Virus record (IMG/VR): IMGVR_UViG_3300015374_000001
Coordinates: 1-64,000 of that record
Length of the DNA stretch: 64,000 bases
DNA from: a virus
Direction: 5' to 3' (one strand)
The position numbers and the translations under genes were made by a program. The notes beneath the pieces are model-generated. The model made no database searches. It was given only the letters and a program-made list of their open reading frames with translations, and was not told the DNA's origin. Shown here one piece after another: positions 48,401 through 56,267 of this stretch (its first letter is position 1; the number at the start of each line of letters is the position of its first letter).

Positions 48401-49089
48401 TGCGGACGGGCGAGCCAGAGGAATGGAAGAAACCTGCCATTTGTGAGAAGCACGATTCGACTGAGATTAAGGAAATGATTGAAGTCGATCCGTACTACAC
48501 CTATGCGGAGCACATTAAGTTCCACTACATGAAGGACAAGGAACCGCCTGAGCAGGAATTGATCGAGCCTTCTCAGAACGAAATCCTTGAGATGGAAAAA
48601 GAAGTGCTCGGTAATGTTGTGTCGCGTGAGACTGTGGTGCATCGCTATCAGGAATTCATTGAAGATCGTATTTTCTCTACAGCAGAGATAGAGGATCTGC
48701 CGCACAAGCCTGAGGATCACAAACCCTGGTGCGACTGTGATGAATGCGAGGCAGCAAATATCGTGGTGGGCGGCGAGATATTGGCGGTCAAGCCTATTGT
48801 CACTAAGAAGCAAAAGAAGGAAATGGCTTTTGTTGATCTTGCCTTCGGAGCAGATCAATATGCGATCACGATATTCCCGAAGGCATGGGCCGAGAACAAG
48901 CACAAGATTAAAGACGCATCAGTGATCTTGGTGGCAGGCTTTAAGGACAATCGCAATCAGATTGTAGCTCAGCACATAGATGATGTTGAGACAATTGCAG
49001 TGGGCGAACAGCGGCGGAAGACGAAGGCAAGTCTTAAGAAAACAACGCGGAAGAAGGCGGGGACTAACCCATGGCTGAAGGCAGCTTAG
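45466..49089 (+). CDS. dnaE: DNA polymerase III alpha subunit (DnaE-like), 1207 aa
   Basis: C-family replicative polymerase. PHP domain: HLHKHSEFSSIDG (H7, H9, D16), TDHG (H41), LLGMEAYW (Glu), SSANHL (His), VCSGC (Cys) and TGDVHIPY (Asp, His); the metal ligands look complete, so the PHP may proofread. Polymerase core: GRGSAAGCLISYLIGIT, PDIDLDF with D443 and D445, KIDVLG with D610, LYRPGPI, CGLIAFQEQVMEI, and GFNKSHSASYALQAYQ. A C-terminal OB-like part begins near 1040 (EILAVKPIVTKKQKKEMAFV). It lacks a clear beta-clamp motif. Some family members use the host sliding clamp. Confidence 0.95.
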   Translation: MGLAHLHKHSEFSSIDGTGNANQYTKQGYKFEQEFMAITDHGRLGGVLDHVYVCQNPDKFDDPDDPTKKRGKDEKLIPLLGMEAYWRDNRFQEQKSYSSANHLTLIAGSLRGWRTLMRLSSKAWIPIDRKGGFKGKPCIDWEMLEADHEDLIVCSGCFASPLSQLILAGDQSGADEYCSRMQNLLGDRFWGEIMPHDLDEQRSINEGVINLSQEHGFGVVATGDVHIPYQEWEDTALVLKMVSTKQTLSKRAKKQEAGEDVYGERIDTIYLSPEDEFREQFAEYHEDIDEDIVDEAIANTEVLARSVKHFVISNATKLPKVAKTSLDAERIVKRWCKESQYPTGKPKNWQEYRDRYNYEFKVLRDKGVLDYFILVGDMVRWAKSRDALPGSDKRKRPIRVGLGRGSAAGCLISYLIGITAIDPIAWGLLFERFLNPDRVGMPDIDLDFETDLNDFETLDGKMVDGREMVKEYLKAKYGDDHVADIIAYQTFAPRVTIKEVAATQDLPYGFIKKVTDSIGDTERDLEKIAAENGLVRKLKTEHPYVWEQCLRLEDQILRDTRHAGGVLITPRPTNEYMPTQIGNDEITTVTAWADRADFQIISDYGFVKIDVLGVKGLAKQQLCVDLIADHYGDIVEPNDLPALRDPYNADQKALDAFTQGLTLGVFQFSGRGITNLLRHIKPDSTIDIAVANALYRPGPIKIAFEYGDRKNGKIPEADWYWHDAVEPILKETCGLIAFQEQVMEITKVIGNFTGGQADSMRKAISKLYRLPGDQARAFMQGFKDQWLEGCESNGLDETAAGVIWDAILEFAGYGFNKSHSASYALQAYQDMWLKVNYPLAFYAATLTIERKAKAEEDAEWKRGIFREAELFDVKIDPPDVNASERGFIIDGDRLRYGLVSVKGLGGLTVDQVKEVRPVSSFDDFARRTPSNFGADNAAALVKAGAFDSLGEDREALLAKTRRWAKNKYNVVMACGCKKMRTGEPEEWKKPAICEKHDSTEIKEMIEVDPYYTYAEHIKFHYMKDKEPPEQELIEPSQNEILEMEKEVLGNVVSRETVVHRYQEFIEDRIFSTAEIEDLPHKPEDHKPWCDCDECEAANIVVGGEILAVKPIVTKKQKKEMAFVDLAFGADQYAITIFPKAWAENKHKIKDASVILVAGFKDNRNQIVAQHIDDVETIAVGEQRRKTKASLKKTTRKKAGTNPWLKAA

Positions 49090-49784
49090 AAACTATGCAC
49101 GCGCGCCGTAAAGTTAAACAGGCGCTAGGTAATTTCTTTAGAGAGATGGAGCTTGAAGTTGAGCCGCTAGCTAAGAATGCGACCAAGCAGGATATACGTC
49201 ATCGCATCAAGAAAGCTCATTTTTATTTAGGTGATATCGAGAAGGATCAGACTGGCGATTTCGATAGTCATTTCCTACGCCGACTAGATCATCCTAATGC
49301 GGCTCATCTAAATACTCGTGGGCAATTGATCCGTGGCAGAGTCAGGCGTAGGCGGCGACGCAACAATACGGCTCGTGGTATAGCGATGAAGTTATTCCGT
49401 GTCTGTAGCAAAATTTCTGATGCGCGGCCACGTTATGTATACGGCGGTGGACATGGGCCACTGCTTAGATTAATGCGGTCCAATGCCAATATGGATTGCT
49501 CATCATCTACCTCACTCGCGCTCAAGCGTGCAGGCATGTTCAGTTTTCCTATCGCTTGGGTATCCGGCATGTTCGGTGGCTGGGGCCAAGAGGGCAAGGG
49601 TGATTGGTTCACTGTTTGTTGGCACAGCGGGCATGTATTTATTGAATTCTATAACTTGCCTAACAAGGGCGACTATTATCGCTTTGACACATCGCCGTGG
49701 GGTGATGGCGAAAGTGGTGCTCGTTTGAGAGATGGTGAGCGCGGATACGCACAATTTAAGTTCCGCCATCTCCCTGGACTTTAG
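49071..49784 (+). CDS. NlpC/P60-like cell-wall hydrolase candidate, 237 aa
   Basis: Residues 1-100 are charged and helical, with a basic stretch RGRVRRRRRRNN. Residues about 120-230 hold YVYGGGHG, MDCSSSTSLALKRAG (catalytic Cys about 142) and SGHVFIEFYNLP (His about 186), then YRFDTSPWG, matching the Cys-His layout of NlpC/P60 and related peptidoglycan peptidases ('Y.yGGgHg....DCSg.....G.....HV.i'). Could be the endolysin or a virion protein. It lies oddly among replication genes. Overlaps dnaE by 19 bases. Confidence 0.7.
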   Translation: MAEGSLETMHARRKVKQALGNFFREMELEVEPLAKNATKQDIRHRIKKAHFYLGDIEKDQTGDFDSHFLRRLDHPNAAHLNTRGQLIRGRVRRRRRRNNTARGIAMKLFRVCSKISDARPRYVYGGGHGPLLRLMRSNANMDCSSSTSLALKRAGMFSFPIAWVSGMFGGWGQEGKGDWFTVCWHSGHVFIEFYNLPNKGDYYRFDTSPWGDGESGARLRDGERGYAQFKFRHLPGL

Positions 49785-49795
49785 AAAGGAATAAG

Positions 49796-51013
49796 TTGCC
49801 GGTAGATCCTAGCCGCAAGGATGATTTCCTTGCCAAAATGCAAAGGTCGCTTGGGCCAGAGAGCGTCATCCGTGGCGCTGAATTAATTGCTCTGCCGCCG
49901 ATCAAGCTGCCGTTTATGTCCCCGATGCTCACTTGGGCGACTACAGGAGGAATCCCGTGGGGGCATGTCTGCCGCTGGTATGGGCCAGAGCACTCAGGCA
50001 AGAGCCTCACAAACCTTGGATTAATTTGGGTAGCTCAGCATTACCACGAGGTACTTGAAGAGCAGTACGAATATCAGATCAAAGCAGTTGAAGGAAATAA
50101 TAAGTTCAAGGCGAAGAATAAGAAGGCCGAACTTAAGAAGCTGCTCGATAGATACCCCGAACAGCTTTCAGTAATGATGTGGGATACCGAGGGCAGATTC
50201 GATCCCCATTTTGCTGAAGCGATCGGTATCGATGCTAAGCAGATCGAGCTATCGAATCACACGATCATTGAGGAAATTTGTGCGGGCATTCACGATGGCT
50301 GGAATTCATTCCATATCCAGATAGTCGATAGTGCCTCAGCTACGCAAGCGGTGATGGAAGCTGGCATCAAACCTGGCGAATATACTCAAGGCGCTGGCCC
50401 ACAAGCTTGGACTAAATGGCTCAAGCAGGCGCTCAAGGACCGCGACCGTAACGAGAACGTATTAATTATGGTAGATCAGCTTCGGAGCCAGCTTGGTCAA
50501 GCTCGAAACAAGGGACCGGCGACAGCGCCTCCGGGCATCCGCGCTCTGCGCCATCAGGCGTCCGTAGCAATTGAGTATGAAGCTGCCAAGCGCCTGTATC
50601 GGGATAAGAACGGAAACCTCACAGACGATTGGGAAAAAGCCGATCCTGATATCCGCTCATTAGGTACCGACGGCAAAGAGCCACACGGAGTACAGATGAG
50701 TTGCAAGATCGTAAAAAATTCAACCGGGCGACCGTGGCGCAATGCCAAGATGCGTTTCGCATTTCCAGTGATGGATCACAGGACCGGTGAGGTTAGATTC
50801 CCAATTGGTTTTGATCATGTCTGGGAATTACTTGAAATAGGTCTTCACTTTGACATAATCGAGAAGGGCGGTGGTGGAATGCATTACGTCCTTGATGAAG
50901 ATTTTGATCAGACCGGCGAGAAGTACAAAGGCGAATCAGCTATGCGTGTAGCACTGGCAGAAGATGAAGATTTGCAGGATCGAATCCTCACGCGCATGTA
51001 TCGAGATATGTGA
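49796..51013 (+). CDS. RecA/UvsX-like recombinase, 405 aa
   Basis: Walker A GPEHSGKS (about residues 63-70), a Walker B-like strand (VMMWDTEGRFDPHFAEAIGI) and IQIVDSASATQAV. VLIMVDQLRSQLGQ and the C-terminal 'RHQASVAIEYEAAKR' complete the RecA fold. An Arg/Lys helical insert of about 35 residues sits after the Walker A helix. Divergent from bacterial RecA and nearer to phage UvsX-like proteins. It would promote strand exchange in replication and repair. TTG start after AAAGGAA. Confidence 0.8.
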   Translation: MPVDPSRKDDFLAKMQRSLGPESVIRGAELIALPPIKLPFMSPMLTWATTGGIPWGHVCRWYGPEHSGKSLTNLGLIWVAQHYHEVLEEQYEYQIKAVEGNNKFKAKNKKAELKKLLDRYPEQLSVMMWDTEGRFDPHFAEAIGIDAKQIELSNHTIIEEICAGIHDGWNSFHIQIVDSASATQAVMEAGIKPGEYTQGAGPQAWTKWLKQALKDRDRNENVLIMVDQLRSQLGQARNKGPATAPPGIRALRHQASVAIEYEAAKRLYRDKNGNLTDDWEKADPDIRSLGTDGKEPHGVQMSCKIVKNSTGRPWRNAKMRFAFPVMDHRTGEVRFPIGFDHVWELLEIGLHFDIIEKGGGGMHYVLDEDFDQTGEKYKGESAMRVALAEDEDLQDRILTRMYRDM

Positions 51014-51234
51014 TGCTTAGATTGCTAGTCCCAATAGTAGGTTTATTAGCTGTTCTAGTTATTCTTACAGCTACTAATTTACCGTTGAAGAATTTTGATG
51101 GCAATCTCTTTGAACCCGGTTGTGATTGGGGCAACCCTCATTGTGAGCGCGAAGACTATAGGGATATGTGTACTAAACATATTTCAATTACAGACGGTGA
51201 ATATGTACGTTGGTGCAAAGGTAGGCATTGGTGA
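51010..51234 (+). CDS. signal-anchored small protein, 74 aa
   Basis: N-terminal hydrophobic segment LRLLVPIVGLLAVLVILTAT, then a small outer domain with four cysteines (GCDWGNPHCEREDYRDMC...WCKGRHW), which could form two disulphides. Exported or membrane-tethered. Function unknown. ATGA overlap with the recombinase gene. Confidence 0.65.
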   Translation: MMLRLLVPIVGLLAVLVILTATNLPLKNFDGNLFEPGCDWGNPHCEREDYRDMCTKHISITDGEYVRWCKGRHW

Positions 51235-51437
51235 CCAATCCATTCCTTGAGAAAGCCAACAACCCCTTCTTTAAGAAAAAGAAGCGCGTGCGAGTTACAT
51301 GGCAGCACTCCTATGGCGAGAGCGAGCACGTAGGCAAGGTCGTATTTGAAGACAAGAAACACCTGCACGTGCGTAATGCTCAAGGCGTGATGCTTTATTT
51401 CTTCAAGAAGATCCCTCACAAGTTAGAAGTTCTGTAA
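51231..51437 (+). CDS. unknown basic protein, 68 aa
   Basis: GTG at 51231 (TTG at 51228 also possible) overlapping the upstream stop. Basic, probably SH3-like barrel (KKRVRVTWQHSYGESEHVGK VVFEDKKHLHVR), perhaps a KOW-type nucleic-acid-binding protein. Tight coupling to the nuclease gene. Confidence 0.6.
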   Translation: MTNPFLEKANNPFFKKKKRVRVTWQHSYGESEHVGKVVFEDKKHLHVRNAQGVMLYFFKKIPHKLEVL

Positions 51438-52531
51438 TGGGAATCACGAGAAGCGAAATGTTTGCACGCTTTGGCGTGATGCAGCAGGTAGATGAGGTAA
51501 CCGAAGCTGCCTATAAAATGCTTGAGCAGCAGTTATGGGAAGCTGGCGGCGATGATCCTCACGGCGAGCCTTGGCATGTGTCCTTTCATGCGTCGAGCTT
51601 CCCTGGTGGCGAGAATACCGCTTGTGGCCGCGCAGCTATTTATTCATTGATGGACGTTCCTAAACAATTCCAGTTCAGCCGTCGCTCACGGCAATTCATG
51701 GACATGGGCAAAGACATGGAGGATCAAATTGTTCGCCGCTGGCATCGGGCTGGCTTTCTACTCACACCTCCCCCTGAAGCGCCAACGCAATATCGTTTCG
51801 AAGACTCCGACTCCTGGCTTACCGGTTCGCCGGATGGAGTCATCATCAAACCGCGAGAAACCTCGCCGCACGTAGTAGATGTTAAATGTGTCCGCGATAA
51901 TACAGTTGATGAAATGCGGAATCTGATTCGTCAAGCCACTCCACGGCATGTAGCTCAGTTAAAAGTTTATATTGCTTTTGCCCATGAAGAGCATCCTTGG
52001 CGGAAGGTCAAGCGTTGCTTCAATAGCAGGCGACTCATCTTTGAATTGATAAATGGTGATGAGCGGATTGAAGTTTGCCCGCAGCATGGACAGAATCCAG
52101 AATGCGTGGTCGAGGAAGAGCTAGAGCGTCCCTATTCTGGCTCGCTGTACTACGTCAGTTTCGATGATCCCAAGAAAACCTTTGAGTGGTACTACGAATA
52201 TGACGAGGCTTTTATTCAAGAGGGGCGGGAAATCCTTCAAGGCTGGAAGGAACACTTCCTCAACAGCACCCTTCCGCAGACCAATTTCCAAAAGAAACGC
52301 TGGTCCCACCCATTTAATTGGCAGTGGTCTAAGCCGGAATTCCCTTGCCAGTATTGCGACATGAAAAAGGTCTGCCAAGAAGACCATAACGATGCTCTAG
52401 AAAGCGGTAAATTAATTAATCTAGAGGATAGTCACGCAATTTTTCACGGTCAAAAGGTTCGAAAGGACTACAGCTACGAACAGGCCCGCGAGCGCGTTCT
52501 ACGGCGCTGGGGGCTACTAGACGCGGCCTGA
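51437..52531 (+). CDS. Cas4/RecB-like nuclease, PD-(D/E)XK, 364 aa
   Basis: Core motifs: SWLTGSPDGVIIKP (motif II Asp) and HVVDVKCV (motif III D-x-K), then 'PRHVAQLKVYIAF' (QxxxY). Two cysteine sets could bind a Fe-S cluster: CFNSRR/CPQHGQNPEC in the middle and FPCQYCDMKKVCQEDH at the end, as in Cas4/AddB-type enzymes. Role in recombination or end processing is likely beside the RecA-like gene. Starts one base inside the upstream stop. Confidence 0.75.
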   Translation: MGITRSEMFARFGVMQQVDEVTEAAYKMLEQQLWEAGGDDPHGEPWHVSFHASSFPGGENTACGRAAIYSLMDVPKQFQFSRRSRQFMDMGKDMEDQIVRRWHRAGFLLTPPPEAPTQYRFEDSDSWLTGSPDGVIIKPRETSPHVVDVKCVRDNTVDEMRNLIRQATPRHVAQLKVYIAFAHEEHPWRKVKRCFNSRRLIFELINGDERIEVCPQHGQNPECVVEEELERPYSGSLYYVSFDDPKKTFEWYYEYDEAFIQEGREILQGWKEHFLNSTLPQTNFQKKRWSHPFNWQWSKPEFPCQYCDMKKVCQEDHNDALESGKLINLEDSHAIFHGQKVRKDYSYEQARERVLRRWGLLDAA

Positions 52532-52546
52532 GAACCGTGCTATGAT
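52518..52546 (+). promoter_or_regulatory. promoter TAGACG-N17-TGC-TATGAT
   Basis: TAGACG (52518-52523), 17 bases, TATGAT (52541-52546) with the extended TGC. It lies across the end of the nuclease gene and serves the gene at 52585 with a leader of about 30 bases and a GGAGGT site. Confidence 0.65.
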
Positions 52547-52584
52547 CGCGCTCAGGCTAAACCCGGTACGAATGGAGGTACCTC

Positions 52585-54075
52585 TTGCTTGACAGTCTCA
52601 AGATTTCCGATGTAAATGCCCAGGCAATTCTGGCACTCGGAATCGCATTTGATGTATTTGATGATGACATTCCTGAGTCTCCGAAGGATCGGATGGAAGA
52701 GGCTCATAAATTAGTCGCCTTTGGAATTGAGGGTTTGCAAGGCGGCACAGATGATGAGGAAGTCGTTGAACAAATTAATGCCATCCTCGCGGCTGGTGGC
52801 GTTGAAGTAGACGGCGACGACGCGGAATTAGTTACTTTCGGCGAAGCTCCTGATCAGGATGAGCTTGAAGAACTTCTCTCGGAGCATGAAGTTGAGTTCG
52901 AATTTGAAGAAAGTGACGAGGAAGAAGAGGGCGACGAGGAAGAGGAAGTCGCCTTTGATGTTGACGACATAATTGAAGATTGGTCGTCAATGAAGTTGAA
53001 GGATGCCAAGGAAACTCTGACTGAGCTTCTGGCAGAGGAAGACGAAGAAGAGCAGCTTTCGTTTGAGGAAATTACCGCGCTGCTCGAATATGAGAACGAG
53101 CAGGACAAGCCTCGCAAGTCCATCGTCACTCTGCTTGAGGGAGCCCTTGAGGAATTCGAGGGTGAGGAAGAGGAAGAACCTGAAGGCGAGGAAGAGGGCG
53201 AAGAGTCTGAAGAGGAAGGCGAAGAGGAAGAGCCCGAAGGCGAATTTGATGAAGAGCCGTATGAGGGCTACGACGAAGCCAAGGTTGGGGATCTGAAGGA
53301 AGTCATTGATGACGAAGATCGCACGGCCGAAGAGCTTGAGTACATCGCCGGATACGAAGAGGCTCACAAAAATCGCTCTACCATTCTCAAGCGTGTCAAT
53401 GACCGCATTGAGGAATTAAGTGAAGAGCCAGAGGCCGAGGGCGAGGAAGAGCCTGAGGAAGAGCCGGAAGAGAAGCCCGCTAAGAAGCGTGGCGGTAAGA
53501 AGGCTAAGAAGGTTGATGCAGAGGAAATTGATGGCGACGAGCTTGAGGAAAATCTCCCGCCGCACTTCGCTGAATTAATCTCCGAGGATCACGCTATCGG
53601 CGTGGCCGAGGAACTTGGCCTGAAGCCTGCTGATGACGAATATGAGCAGGAAGAGCTTCCGGCTATGCCTGACGATATCGCCGCAGAGGATCGCGGGGAA
53701 TTGTCTAATCTCATGGCTCAGTACACAGCAGCGCATGGAACGGCTGCTTGGCTTGGGGCTCAGCAGTACACGCTTTCGAGCGGGTATGAGGAAGTGGCAG
53801 ACTATTATGAAAATGCCGCATTCCTTGAGGCCGATGGTAGCGAGGCCACTAAGAAGGCGTCGGCCAAGACTGACGGCCGGGTGGTCTACTTCCGCAGCCA
53901 GCAGAAAAAGGCATACAACCAGTACGTTGTCATGCGCGATGTGAAGGACACGCTCAAGCGGCGTATAGAGACAATTAGCCGTGTGGGCGGATTCAAGGTC
54001 GATGCGGATGACGCTGAGGCTCAGTCGGCACCGGCAAAGCCCAAGGGACGCAGGACTCGCAGCCGTTCTAAGTAA
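52585..54075 (+). CDS. very acidic protein, 496 aa, unknown function
   Basis: TTG start after AATGGAGGTACCTC. Residues about 80-225 and 270-330 are long Glu/Asp runs; between them are short helical repeats (MKLKDAKETLTELLAEEDEE; KVGDLKEVIDDEDRTAEELE) of SAP-like spacing. Residues 340-470 form a helical globular domain, and the end is basic (KPKGRRTRSRSK). The acid-rich part may mimic DNA or bind basic proteins such as the AT-hook or ssDNA-binding protein of this phage. No family recognised; own promoter. Confidence 0.7.
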   Translation: MLDSLKISDVNAQAILALGIAFDVFDDDIPESPKDRMEEAHKLVAFGIEGLQGGTDDEEVVEQINAILAAGGVEVDGDDAELVTFGEAPDQDELEELLSEHEVEFEFEESDEEEEGDEEEEVAFDVDDIIEDWSSMKLKDAKETLTELLAEEDEEEQLSFEEITALLEYENEQDKPRKSIVTLLEGALEEFEGEEEEEPEGEEEGEESEEEGEEEEPEGEFDEEPYEGYDEAKVGDLKEVIDDEDRTAEELEYIAGYEEAHKNRSTILKRVNDRIEELSEEPEAEGEEEPEEEPEEKPAKKRGGKKAKKVDAEEIDGDELEENLPPHFAELISEDHAIGVAEELGLKPADDEYEQEELPAMPDDIAAEDRGELSNLMAQYTAAHGTAAWLGAQQYTLSSGYEEVADYYENAAFLEADGSEATKKASAKTDGRVVYFRSQQKKAYNQYVVMRDVKDTLKRRIETISRVGGFKVDADDAEAQSAPAKPKGRRTRSRSK

Positions 54076-54288
54076 ATGAACGGCACACCGAAGAAAGACG
54101 AGATGGAGAGGGAGGCGGGCACTTCGCTCGCCTCCCGCATTGTGGGCACGACCATCACGGTATTTGTTTTAATGCTGTTCGCATTGGTCGTGTTCACGCT
54201 CGCCGCATTCGTCTACGGCATGGGCGAGGAAATACTGCCAGCGGTCAGACAGGCTGGCACTGACACAATTGAATGGGTTTTCTCATGA
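54076..54288 (+). CDS. single-span membrane protein, 70 aa
   Basis: Starts immediately after the preceding stop. Charged N-terminus (NGTPKKDEMEREAGTS), a strong membrane helix (GTTITVFVLMLFALVVFTLA), then a short outer part. No function visible. Overlaps the next ATG in an ATGA junction. Confidence 0.65.
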   Translation: MNGTPKKDEMEREAGTSLASRIVGTTITVFVLMLFALVVFTLAAFVYGMGEEILPAVRQAGTDTIEWVFS

Positions 54289-54407
54289 ATTGGTTCAGGA
54301 GTTTGATCTTGAACTATTGGACTAAATGTCCATTGCACGGATGGGTATTTGTAGGTCGCCATGACTACTGCCCACTGTGTAAGGCCTATGGGTATTGGGA
54401 TGGATGA
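54285..54407 (+). CDS. 40-aa zinc-ribbon micro-protein
   Basis: MNWFRSLILNYWTKCPLHGW then VFVGRHDYCPLCKAYGYWDG: CPLH and CPLC at residues 15-18 and 29-32 form a compact zinc-binding unit. It starts in an ATGA overlap and ends 8 bases into the next gene. The cysteine pattern makes it very likely real. Confidence 0.65.
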   Translation: MNWFRSLILNYWTKCPLHGWVFVGRHDYCPLCKAYGYWDG

Positions 54408-54582
54408 AGAGCCAGACACAGTTAGCCCAATTCCTCCTGACCGCCTGGTGATGATCCACTGCCAAGACATTGGTGATTTAGTACGGCATTACTGCGGAGT
54501 CGGCTCAAGCAATGTTCGAGCTTGCGATTTGCCTCATGGTTGCCCGAAGGTTGTATATATCCGTGAAGGCGAGAAGGCGTAA
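54400..54582 (+). CDS. unknown protein, 60 aa
   Basis: Begins MDEEPDTVSPIPPDRLVMIH and has three cysteines (HCQD, HYCGVG, RACDLPHGC). The start at 54400 overlaps the zinc-ribbon micro-gene by 8 bases. Stop overlaps the next ATG by one base. Confidence 0.55.
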   Translation: MDEEPDTVSPIPPDRLVMIHCQDIGDLVRHYCGVGSSNVRACDLPHGCPKVVYIREGEKA

Positions 54583-54935
54583 TGGCTCTCTATGAGTTGC
54601 GTATACGCGCAGGCCAATTTAGTTTATCGATAGACGATAAGCCTTTTGTAGTAGACCCCACGATTGATCATACATTTAAATTTTATATGTCTGATGATCC
54701 TGCGAAGAGGTTGAGAGAAGCCGCCAGTGAACTTTTACGGCTTAAGGATGGGCCACGCGACGATGCTTACCAGACGGCTAAGGAACCGGCATGGCAGGCG
54801 CTTCGTGAGGCTTTGGCTTCTTCTCCTATGCCTGTGAAGCCAGAGGACAAGCCACCGTTCCCTTGCCTGGAACGCGACAAGCCAACGCGGCACGGTCCGT
54901 ATGGCCCTGAGGGGGAAGAGAGAAAAGGAGAGTGA
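54582..54935 (+). CDS. unknown protein, 117 aa
   Basis: Not recognised. N-terminal strands (LYELRIRAGQFSLSIDDKPF VVDP), a helical middle, and a Pro/Lys/Glu-rich tail (KPEDKPPFPCLERDKPTRHG). Followed by GGAGAGTGAGG. Confidence 0.6.
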   Translation: MALYELRIRAGQFSLSIDDKPFVVDPTIDHTFKFYMSDDPAKRLREAASELLRLKDGPRDDAYQTAKEPAWQALREALASSPMPVKPEDKPPFPCLERDKPTRHGPYGPEGEERKGE

Positions 54936-55153
54936 GGCTTTTAGTAATAACATTAATGGTCTTTTCTAGTGGTGGCCATATAAATAATCATCATCCAAAA
55001 GCGTGTGCGGCGCTTTCACCTAATGCGTTGCAACGTTTACACCCCAATACTAGATGTGCAAGAAAAGCGCGGAGGAATGTGTCATGGAAGATTCGAGCAG
55101 TCAGTTTTCCGCTAGTCAATGGTGGCAGCGAATTCCTGTTTTTGCGAAGGTAG
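54932..55153 (+). CDS. possible small secreted protein, uncertain
   Basis: A GTG in a GTGA overlap opens a frame with a short hydrophobic start (MRLLVITLMVFSSGG) and two cysteines in the body (ACAAL, RCARKA). The last 70 bases overlap the next gene, and codon use gives no clear support. The intervening 55 bases otherwise hold nothing. Confidence 0.3.
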   Translation: MRLLVITLMVFSSGGHINNHHPKACAALSPNALQRLHPNTRCARKARRNVSWKIRAVSFPLVNGGSEFLFLRR

Positions 55154-55764
55154 TAATTGTTTTAATCGTCGCGTTCCTGTTATTTTGGATCGGTTCCTTT
55201 TTCATCGGAACTAACGCGAATGCAGCAGGGCCGACGCAGCAACAAATAGATCAGGTAAATTATTGTATGGCAGTGCCCGGAGGCTGCCCTTCTTTAGGGA
55301 TTGTCACTTGGCCTGAGGAAAACACACCATCGGCCGGAGCGATTGCCTCGGGACCGAACGCAGGTGCAGCCTGTAAGTACGGCCTTAAGAATAAGTGGAG
55401 TTTGACTGCTTATTTTAAAACGATGGCTGTGGGTCAGAGTGTTCATGATTGGTGCTTTAAGAATGGCCGAATTGTCAAGCGAAATTCAACTAAATCAGTG
55501 AGCGTAAATGACTGGGGCCATTTCCTGCTCCGGTTCGTCGCTGTAGATCAGTGGGGGCACAATTATTGTGTCTACGCTCATCCAAGTGACACTTATCCGA
55601 CTAGCTGCGTGTATCGAGCACTTGGGATAATTGGTTGTTGTGCTGGAAAAGCATGGATTCAATCAACTAGCAGGTGTGCGGCGACAAGGATTTGTGCTTA
55701 TGTTTGCGGGCCGAAGGGTGCCTATCACTCTCGGCAAATCGTCATGGGCAATTGCCCTAGTTAG
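55084..55764 (+). CDS. membrane-anchored cysteine-rich outer protein, 226 aa
   Basis: ATG at 55084 after CGGAGG. Short inside (MEDSSSQFSASQWWQRIP), a membrane helix (VFAKVVIVLIVAFLLFWIGS), then about 180 residues outside with a dozen cysteines (NYCMAVPGGCPSLG; IGCCAGKAWIQSTSRC; ICAYVCGPKG), surely disulphide-linked. Trp/His/Tyr-rich beta sections resemble secreted wall proteins. Might modify or block the host surface. Not recognised. Confidence 0.7.
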   Translation: MEDSSSQFSASQWWQRIPVFAKVVIVLIVAFLLFWIGSFFIGTNANAAGPTQQQIDQVNYCMAVPGGCPSLGIVTWPEENTPSAGAIASGPNAGAACKYGLKNKWSLTAYFKTMAVGQSVHDWCFKNGRIVKRNSTKSVSVNDWGHFLLRFVAVDQWGHNYCVYAHPSDTYPTSCVYRALGIIGCCAGKAWIQSTSRCAATRICAYVCGPKGAYHSRQIVMGNCPS

Positions 55765-55787
55765 TTAATAGGCTAGAGGCTAAACCA

Positions 55788-56267
55788 ATGCGGGTGTTAG
55801 GTATTGATCCATCTAGCTCTTGCGTTGGTTTAGCCCTAGTCGTAGATGGGGAATTGGCTTATACACGGATCTGGAAACCAAGCAAGCCCAAGGATACTCA
55901 CGCAAACAAATTAAAAGAGTACGAGGGCTGGCTAAAATTTCAGGTCAAGTTAGCTAATCCAGATATTGCAGCAGTAGAGCAATTAAATTATGCAACACGC
56001 AGGATAGATGTAGTACGAGTAATTTCGTATTATGAGGGCGTCAGTCTCCTTGTTTGTGCAAAACGAGTAGCAATCGTAAAGTCAATCATGGTTTCGACTG
56101 CACGCGCTCATACGCTTGGCAAGGGCAATCTATCAAAGGAAGATTCGTTCAAGCAGGTCAAGCGTCTATTTCCGAAGCATAAATTTAGACACTTTGACCA
56201 AGGGGGAGGGGACGAATCAGATGCCGCGATCCTCGCAATCGCAGCGCCTTCTGTCGCTGAGCAATAA
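55788..56267 (+). CDS. RuvC-like Holliday junction resolvase, 159 aa
   Basis: RNase H-fold with MRVLGIDPSSSCVGLAL (catalytic Asp, residue 6-7), DIAAVEQLNYA (Glu about 63) and GGGDESDAAILAIA (final Asp/Asp about 141-144). Length matches RuvC. Would resolve branched phage DNA before packaging, in keeping with its place next to the terminase genes. Confidence 0.85.
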   Translation: MRVLGIDPSSSCVGLALVVDGELAYTRIWKPSKPKDTHANKLKEYEGWLKFQVKLANPDIAAVEQLNYATRRIDVVRVISYYEGVSLLVCAKRVAIVKSIMVSTARAHTLGKGNLSKEDSFKQVKRLFPKHKFRHFDQGGGDESDAAILAIAAPSVAEQ

